From contig JAISFT010000077.1 in the NCBI GenBank assembly GCA_031263435.1, forward strand, positions 1 to 12,044: a DNA stretch of 12,044 nt. The letters are read 5' to 3'. Within the stretch, counting starts at the first letter, position 1. Every line of letters starts with the position of its first letter. This document shows, in pieces, positions 7,831 through 12,044 of this stretch. Source of the DNA: Treponema sp. Lineage in GTDB: Bacteria > Spirochaetota > Spirochaetia > Treponematales > Breznakiellaceae. The notes beneath the pieces were generated by a model. That model saw only the letters and a list, made by a program, of their open reading frames with translations, searched no databases and was not told the origin of the DNA. The translations under genes were made by a program, and so were the position numbers.

Positions 7831-8326
7831 TGTTATCAGAACTGCTGTGGGCAATCCTGCCCAAGGCAGTCCTGTCAGCCATCTGTCTTGGACCGGCCTT
7901 GCGGACGGTCTCCGGGGATACCCCCGGCAATCTACCTGCGCTTGACCGGCGGGCAGCCGGCACAAAGGCCAAAGCCCCTGTAGCGCCGCTTGATTTTGCT
8001 CCTGATGAGGTTTGCCGGCCAATGCCGTTACCGGCATCGCGGTGGGCTCTTACCCGAAGAACCCGAAGGCTCTCCTTTACGCCGTTTCACCATTGCCGCC
8101 GGACTTTGACCCCTGGGGGCGCTTTCCGGCGGCTGTATACTTTCTGTTGCACTTTCTGTCGGGAAGAGTTTTCACCCTTCCCGCCCGGGTGTTACCCGGC
8201 ATCATGCCCTGCGGAGCCCGGACTTTCCTCGGACGGCGATCATGTCCTTCCCGTGCGAACATGGGATTCCCATGAGGACACGGAACGGGCTTTCTTGAGG
8301 CCGCCGCGGCTGGCCGGTTCATCGTT
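7807..8326 (-). ncRNA. rnpB: RNase P RNA (M1-type, ancestral/type A core, enlarged)
   Basis: This RNA is the catalytic subunit of RNase P, which removes 5' leaders from tRNA precursors. The ends pair perfectly over 11 bases to form P1 (8326-8316 with 7817-7807). The universally conserved segments appear in order: GAGGAAAGTCCGGGC (8230-8216), AGTGCAACAGAAAG (8153-8140), GGTAAGAGCCCACCG (8054-8040), the CCA-binding loop GCAGGTAGATT (7939-7929), and AGAACCCGGCTTA (7831-7819), which pairs with the first to form P4. P18 is GACCGTCC-GCAA-GGCCGGTC (7910-7891) with a GNRA loop. At about 520 nt it is far longer than the 377 nt of E. coli. The extra length lies in a larger P3 arm (about 8308-8233), a CCGGGG/CCCCGG hairpin between P15 and P18 (7927-7912), and a P19-like hairpin in J2/4 (7872-7839). 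Ends are placed by P1 pairing and could shift by a few bases. Confidence 0.95.
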
Positions 8327-8341
8327 ACTAAAAACTGTATT

Positions 8342-8374
8342 GGAAGACCAGGGTTCATACCCTGGGGTATCTTC
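8342..8374 (-). other. Hairpin or dyad between the zinc-ribbon gene and rnpB
   Basis: Twelve bases after the stop of the zinc-ribbon gene, the minus strand can fold as GAAGA-(TACC bulge)-CCAGGGT-ATGA-ACCCTGG-TCTTC. The inner 7-base-pair stem is perfect. A T5 run (8334-8330) follows only after about 7 bases, so it is not a textbook terminator, though it could still be a weak one for dnaG-rpoD. An overlapping, mutually exclusive dyad ATACCC-TG-GGGTAT lies at 8357-8370. TACAGT (8339-8334), 7 bases before the likely rnpB start, could be its -10 box; no good -35 box is visible. Confidence 0.4.
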
Positions 8375-8386
8375 ACCGACGCCGAC

Positions 8387-9229
8387 TCAATCCTCGAAAT
8401 CGACGTTTACTTTTTCTTCCTCCTCCTCTTCTTCCTCGAATTCTTCCTCTTCCATATCGTCAAGATCGGAAAGACTCCCGGAATCTTCGGTATCAAAAAA
8501 TTCTTCCTGTCCTCCCTCCGTTTCCTCGTAGTAGAGGATCCGTGAACAATAGGGGCAGAAAACGATTTCTTCCCCCTGGTGGACCGTGTTGGCAAACTGG
8601 ACCGGCAGGATCATATGGCAGCCCATACACACCCCGCCCCGGATGGCTACGATGCCCCGGCCCATTTTGTTGCGGATGATCCGCTCAAATTTAAAGAGAA
8701 CCTCCGAATCCATATTGGCGGTAAGTTCCTTCTCCTGGGCGCCCAGACTCTCCATCTTGGCCTTTTTTTCCGCAATCTCCGCGCCGATTCCCGCACGGTG
8801 GGTAACCAGTTCCGCCTCCTGCTGTTCGATTAAGGCGCTGTTGTGCTTAAGCTGCTCGTCCAGATCCGCCAGGAGCCGTTCTTCCCGCTGCAGATCCTTG
8901 CGGTACTGCTGTTCCTTCTCCGTGGCGTCCCGAATTTCCTTTTCCAGGGCCTCGTATTCCCGCTGGGTGGTTACCGCGTCCATGTATTTTTCTGATTTTT
9001 CCCGCAGGGCCTCGGCCTCTGCCAGGAGGTTGCGGAACTCCGATTCGGCGGCCCTGGTTTTTTCGTATTCTACGTTCTTTTCCACAAAGGTCCGCTTGAA
9101 CCGGGACAGAATCTCCTCCTGGGTTACCAGAATTTTGGGTATTTCCTGAATATCCTGCTCCAGTTTTATCTTTTCCGATAAAATATCCTGGAGAGTTTGC
9201 AGTTTTTTAAACATCTCATCCATTGCCAT
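8387..9229 (-). CDS. C4-type zinc-ribbon protein with long coiled coil (DUF164/zf-RING_7-like)
   Basis: The protein has 280 residues in three parts. Residues 5-180 are a long helical coiled coil, rich in Glu, Lys, Gln and Leu. Residues 190-235 form a zinc ribbon with CMGC (Cys201, Cys204) and CPYC (Cys225, Cys228), preceded by GRGIVAIRGG. Residues 239-280 are a strongly acidic tail. Proteins of this build are widespread and usually annotated as putative nucleic-acid-binding; their molecular role is not settled. The frame is open upstream to 9364, but that stretch lies inside rpoD. The ATG at 9229 is chosen because AGGGGA sits just upstream and MAMDEMFKKLQ is the usual family start. It begins 10 bases after the rpoD stop, so it belongs to the dnaG-rpoD operon. 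Family call firm, function open. Confidence 0.9.
   Translation of the reverse strand: MAMDEMFKKLQTLQDILSEKIKLEQDIQEIPKILVTQEEILSRFKRTFVEKNVEYEKTRAAESEFRNLLAEAEALREKSEKYMDAVTTQREYEALEKEIRDATEKEQQYRKDLQREERLLADLDEQLKHNSALIEQQEAELVTHRAGIGAEIAEKKAKMESLGAQEKELTANMDSEVLFKFERIIRNKMGRGIVAIRGGVCMGCHMILPVQFANTVHQGEEIVFCPYCSRILYYEETEGGQEEFFDTEDSGSLSDLDDMEEEEFEEEEEEEEKVNVDFED
8414..8452 (-). repeat. GAA/GAG codon tract encoding the acidic tail
   Basis: Thirteen consecutive codons encode twelve Glu and one Phe (residues 260-272 of the zinc-ribbon protein). The codons are a mix of GAA and GAG, which makes the tract a simple purine repeat on the coding strand. Such tracts can change length by slippage in steps of one residue. 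Confidence 0.8.
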
Positions 9230-9239
9230 AATGTCCCCT

Positions 9240-10994
9240 TTAATGATCCAGATAATCTTTAAGCTTGCGGCTCCGGATTGGGTGCCGCAGCCGCCTGAGG
9301 GCCTTCGCTTCAATTTGGCGGATCCGTTCCCTGGTAACATTGAAGTAGAGGCCGACCTCTTCAAGGGTCAGGGAGTAGCCGTCATCCAGACCAAAACGCA
9401 TTTTCAGAACTTCCTGCTCCCGGGCCGGAAGCGTGGACAGCACCCTGGAAATATGGTCCTGCAGCAGGGTAAAGGCGGTTTGATTGGCGGGATTCTCCAC
9501 ATCCTTGTCTTCGATGAAGTCCCCCAGGAGAGAGTCTTCCTCTTCCCCAATCGGGGTTTCCAGGCTTATGGGCTCCCGGGCGACATTTTTTACCGCCTTG
9601 ACCTTCTGGGCCGCCCAGCCGAGGCGCTCGGCAATTTCCTCGTCCGATGGTTCCCGGCCCAAAACCTGCATAAGCTGCCGGCTTTCCCGGACCACCTTGT
9701 TGATCTGTTCGATCATGTGGACCGGTACCCTGATGGTCCGGGCCTGATCCGAAATGGACCGTGTAATGGCCTGTCTGATCCACCAGGTGGCATAGGTGGA
9801 GAACTTAAAGCCCTTCTTGTATTCGAATTTCTCCACCGCCTTGATAAGGCCGATGTTGCCTTCCTGGACCAGATCGAAAAAGTGGAGCCCCCGGTTGGTG
9901 TATTTCTTGGCGATGGACACTACCAGCCGCAGATTCGCCTTGATAAGCCGGTCTTTGGCATTTTTCATCATGTTCCGGCCCCGGCTGATCTCCTTGGCCA
10001 TGAGATTGATACTGTCGATGGATTCCTCGAATTCCGCCTCCATCTGGTGGATCTTCTTTTCGGTCATCTGGATATGGCGGATCTTCTCTTTGATCTCATC
10101 GGAACTGAGGCCCAGTTCCCCCTCCAGTTGTTCCCGCTCATCCTTGAGGGTCAGCCGGCGGCCGATGATCCTTAGTTCTTTTAAGGAGCCCACCCGCAGA
10201 TGCTTTTCGATCCGTTCCTGTTCCTTACGGAACCGTTTGATCTTCTTGGAAGCCTGGATGAACTTTTCGGAAAAACCGGCGATCTCCTCCGGGTGGATCT
10301 CCACATGGTCGATCGCTTCCATGATCCGGTTGCGGAATCCCAGGAGTTCCGAGTCCTCAAAGAAATTCTGTCCCTTGGCGATGACGTGCCGCTTAAGTTC
10401 CATATAGCCCCGAAGATCCGGCAGGATGAGCTTGATGGTTTCCTTGTAGTTCTGTAAAAGCCGGCGGCGTTCGGTCATCTGCTCGGTTACTTCTTTTTTT
10501 GAAAGATTGAGTTCGCGAATGTCTTTTTTAGGATTGAGTTTTTGATAAATATGGTGGAATTCGGGGATGATCATTCCTGATTTTTTGATTACTCCCTTGA
10601 TGATGTTTTCCCCCTCCTCCATCTGCTTGGAGAGTTCCACCTCCTGCTCCGCAGTAAGAAGGTTTTCCCGGCCGATTTCCCGCAGGTACAGCCTGATGGG
10701 ATCGTCGACGGAAGACTCTTTGTCGTTGTACACCAAACGTTTTTTTTCATTGTTGGAAGATTTACGGTTTTCCCCCTCATCTTCCCCGCTACCCTCTTCC
10801 TCGATAAGCTGAACATTGTTGGCCTCAAGCAGGGCGAGTACCTGCTCGATTCTGTCCGAATTGGCGATGTGCTCGGGAAGGTAATCTGAGAGTTCTTCGT
10901 ATGAAAGGGTCTTCTGCACTTTTGCGTGTTCAATGAGCTTAACAACCGCAGGATCAAGGGCGATATCCCGAACCTGCACTTCTGTTATGGTCAT
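9240..10994 (-). CDS. rpoD: Primary (housekeeping) RNA polymerase sigma factor RpoD
   Basis: This 584-residue group 1 sigma-70 factor directs RNA polymerase to most promoters. Region 1.1 is recognisable at about 14-66, followed by an acidic linker ([11 protein letters not shown], 65-75). Region 1.2 is at about 97-130 ([11 protein letters not shown]). A non-conserved region of about 210 residues follows. Regions 2.1-2.4 are at about 345-430, with [19 protein letters not shown] (374-392), the -10 recognition segment [17 protein letters not shown] (398-414) and RTIRVPVHM (419-427). Region 3 is at about 430-500 and region 4 at about 510-575, including the -35-binding helix-turn-helix [20 protein letters not shown] (543-562). 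Its ATG overlaps the dnaG stop as ATGA. Regions 1.1 and 1.2 mark it as the primary factor and not an alternative one. Confidence 0.98.
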   Translation of the reverse strand: MTITEVQVRDIALDPAVVKLIEHAKVQKTLSYEELSDYLPEHIANSDRIEQVLALLEANNVQLIEEEGSGEDEGENRKSSNNEKKRLVYNDKESSVDDPIRLYLREIGRENLLTAEQEVELSKQMEEGENIIKGVIKKSGMIIPEFHHIYQKLNPKKDIRELNLSKKEVTEQMTERRRLLQNYKETIKLILPDLRGYMELKRHVIAKGQNFFEDSELLGFRNRIMEAIDHVEIHPEEIAGFSEKFIQASKKIKRFRKEQERIEKHLRVGSLKELRIIGRRLTLKDEREQLEGELGLSSDEIKEKIRHIQMTEKKIHQMEAEFEESIDSINLMAKEISRGRNMMKNAKDRLIKANLRLVVSIAKKYTNRGLHFFDLVQEGNIGLIKAVEKFEYKKGFKFSTYATWWIRQAITRSISDQARTIRVPVHMIEQINKVVRESRQLMQVLGREPSDEEIAERLGWAAQKVKAVKNVAREPISLETPIGEEEDSLLGDFIEDKDVENPANQTAFTLLQDHISRVLSTLPAREQEVLKMRFGLDDGYSLTLEEVGLYFNVTRERIRQIEAKALRRLRHPIRSRKLKDYLDH

Positions 10995-12044
10995 ATCTTG
11001 CCTTCCTTCAAGTGGCGTAATTCGGCGTCGATGTGCATCTTCTCTACCAGAAGTTCATCGAGCCGGTTTTCCCGCCCCCCGGCGGGGTTGTGCTCCAGGC
11101 CATACAGTTCTACCGCTATATCGGAAAGTCTGCGCCTGAGCCTTTTTTGAATGATTTTTTTAATACCATCCCGCATGAGTTGTTCGGGATTTCCCGCAAA
11201 CTCTCCGGAGATTCCCTTACCCGCTACATAGTTCCGCAGGGACGGCGAAGATATACGGGACAGGAGAGCGTCGGGGCCGCGTTCTTCCCGGATAAAACAC
11301 TCTTCCATTGCAATGAAGAGTTCTTTTGCGGCCGCGTCTTCTATCTCGTCTATGTGTACTTCCCCGCGGAAGGCCGGATAGAGCGATGAATTCACCATTA
11401 CCAGGGTAAGGAGGTTCAATTCATCGTTTGTCTGCAGAGGTTTTTGATCCTCTTTTGTATCCTCCGGCCCTGATGCCCTTTTCCCGGTAAACCTCCGGTT
11501 GTAGTCGTTCAGGATTGCCGCCCGGTCAGCCCCAAAGGCGTCCGCAACGGTCCCAAAACAGGCGTCCCGCGACACATCCGATTCCAAGGCTTCGATATAT
11601 GGAAACAAAAAGGCGATTGCCCTTGCCTTTCCTTCGGATCGTGAAGTGTCAAAAAGCCGCTTGCTGCGGGATATAAGATACTCAAAGTCTAATATAAGAC
11701 ATTTCATTTGTCTTTGCAATACATCGGAGCCCTGGTACTTTAAAATATCTGCCGGATCTTTTGCCGGCGTCCCCTCCGCCGCCGTCTCCGGCGCCCCTGC
11801 CGCATCTTGGCCGGGGACGACAACCATGCAGGCAAGGCCGTTTCGCCGGCAGGTCATGATGGCCTTTACGGCGGCGTTTTGCCCGGCTTCATCGGAATCG
11901 AAGACCAGGTTTATCTGTTCCGCCCAGCGGTGCAGAAGCCGGGCTTGATCGTCGGTGAAGGCGGTCCCCAGGGGGGCCAGGGCATTGGTGATCCCCGCCT
12001 GATGAAGGGCTATGACATCCATATAGCCCTCCGCCAGATAGGCC
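10991..12044 (-). CDS. dnaG: DNA primase DnaG (C-terminal 350 residues; runs off the right edge)
   Basis: DnaG makes the RNA primers for replication and binds the replicative helicase. The visible part starts inside the TOPRIM catalytic domain: [18 protein letters not shown] holds the catalytic Glu of the EGYMD motif, followed by APLGTAFT and the metal-binding DxD in [13 protein letters not shown] (around 11880-11905). After the TOPRIM domain comes KDPADILK, typical of the end of the polymerase domain. The final 150 or so residues fit the helical DnaB-binding domain, ending in a basic stretch ([16 protein letters not shown]) and a Glu-rich helix. The zinc-binding and N-terminal polymerase parts lie beyond the edge. 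The TGA overlaps the rpoD ATG by 4 bases. The usual FDGD motif reads FDSD. Confidence 0.96.
   Translation of the reverse strand, partial: AYLAEGYMDVIALHQAGITNALAPLGTAFTDDQARLLHRWAEQINLVFDSDEAGQNAAVKAIMTCRRNGLACMVVVPGQDAAGAPETAAEGTPAKDPADILKYQGSDVLQRQMKCLILDFEYLISRSKRLFDTSRSEGKARAIAFLFPYIEALESDVSRDACFGTVADAFGADRAAILNDYNRRFTGKRASGPEDTKEDQKPLQTNDELNLLTLVMVNSSLYPAFRGEVHIDEIEDAAAKELFIAMEECFIREERGPDALLSRISSPSLRNYVAGKGISGEFAGNPEQLMRDGIKKIIQKRLRRRLSDIAVELYGLEHNPAGGRENRLDELLVEKMHIDAELRHLKEGKI

Noticed and set aside
8346..8365. A sequence on the plus strand resembling a tRNA T-arm (GGGTTCATACCC)
   Set aside because: No acceptor, D or anticodon arm can be found around it, and it sits in the spacer before rnpB; it is better seen as a simple hairpin.
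7899..8531. Open frames on both strands across the rnpB region
   Set aside because: This is structured RNA with all RNase P conserved segments; the frames, some Ser-rich from the complement of the Glu tract, are chance products.
9230..9364. A 45-codon N-terminal extension of the zinc-ribbon protein
   Set aside because: It lies wholly within the rpoD coding sequence, reads as low-complexity shadow, and has no ribosome site, whereas the ATG at 9229 has AGGGGA upstream.
9231..10175. A 314-codon plus-strand open frame opposite rpoD
   Set aside because: It is the complement of well-conserved sigma-factor regions 2-4 and has no ribosome site or family resemblance.

Overview
The window is an ordinary-looking chromosomal segment of a GC-rich spirochaete, most likely a Treponema relative. 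This rests on gene content and order: dnaG-rpoD-zinc-ribbon protein, then the mreB-mreC-mreD-mrdA-rodA cell-elongation cluster, then a radical SAM gene. That order is remembered from treponemes and was not checked by search; no species is assigned. Every gene I can support lies on the minus strand, so transcription runs from the right end of the window to the left. Genes are packed with overlaps or gaps of a few bases, and no stretch of more than about 70 bases lies between genes.

Right end (12044 to 8387): an information-processing operon. It holds the C-terminal part of DNA primase (dnaG, cut by the window edge), the housekeeping sigma factor (rpoD, ATGA overlap with dnaG), and a coiled-coil C4 zinc-ribbon protein with a very acidic tail. 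It resembles the macromolecular-synthesis operon without rpsU inside the visible part.

Middle (8386 to 7732): a short dyad-symmetric spacer, then rnpB, the RNase P RNA, about 520 nt from P1 strand to P1 strand. Its core is of the ancestral (type A) kind, but the P3 arm is enlarged, there is an extra hairpin between P15 and P18, and there is a P19-like hairpin in J2/4. A T-run ends it. A 70-base spacer then carries a plausible promoter for the next operon.

Left part (7731 to 1): a membrane-anchored TPR protein, MreB, MreC, MreD, PBP2 (mrdA), RodA and the first 400 codons of a TIGR03960-type radical SAM protein. MreB filaments, the MreC/MreD membrane scaffold, the RodA glycosyltransferase and the PBP2 transpeptidase together form the elongasome that builds the lateral peptidoglycan wall. 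The TPR protein opens this operon and is the best candidate for a little-studied partner.

I see no mobile element, CRISPR array, tRNA gene or foreign-looking island, and no wholly new system. The points most worth a second look are the enlarged rnpB, a RodA with about 70 extra residues forming two extra membrane segments, the TPR protein, and motif departures in MreB and in the radical SAM protein.
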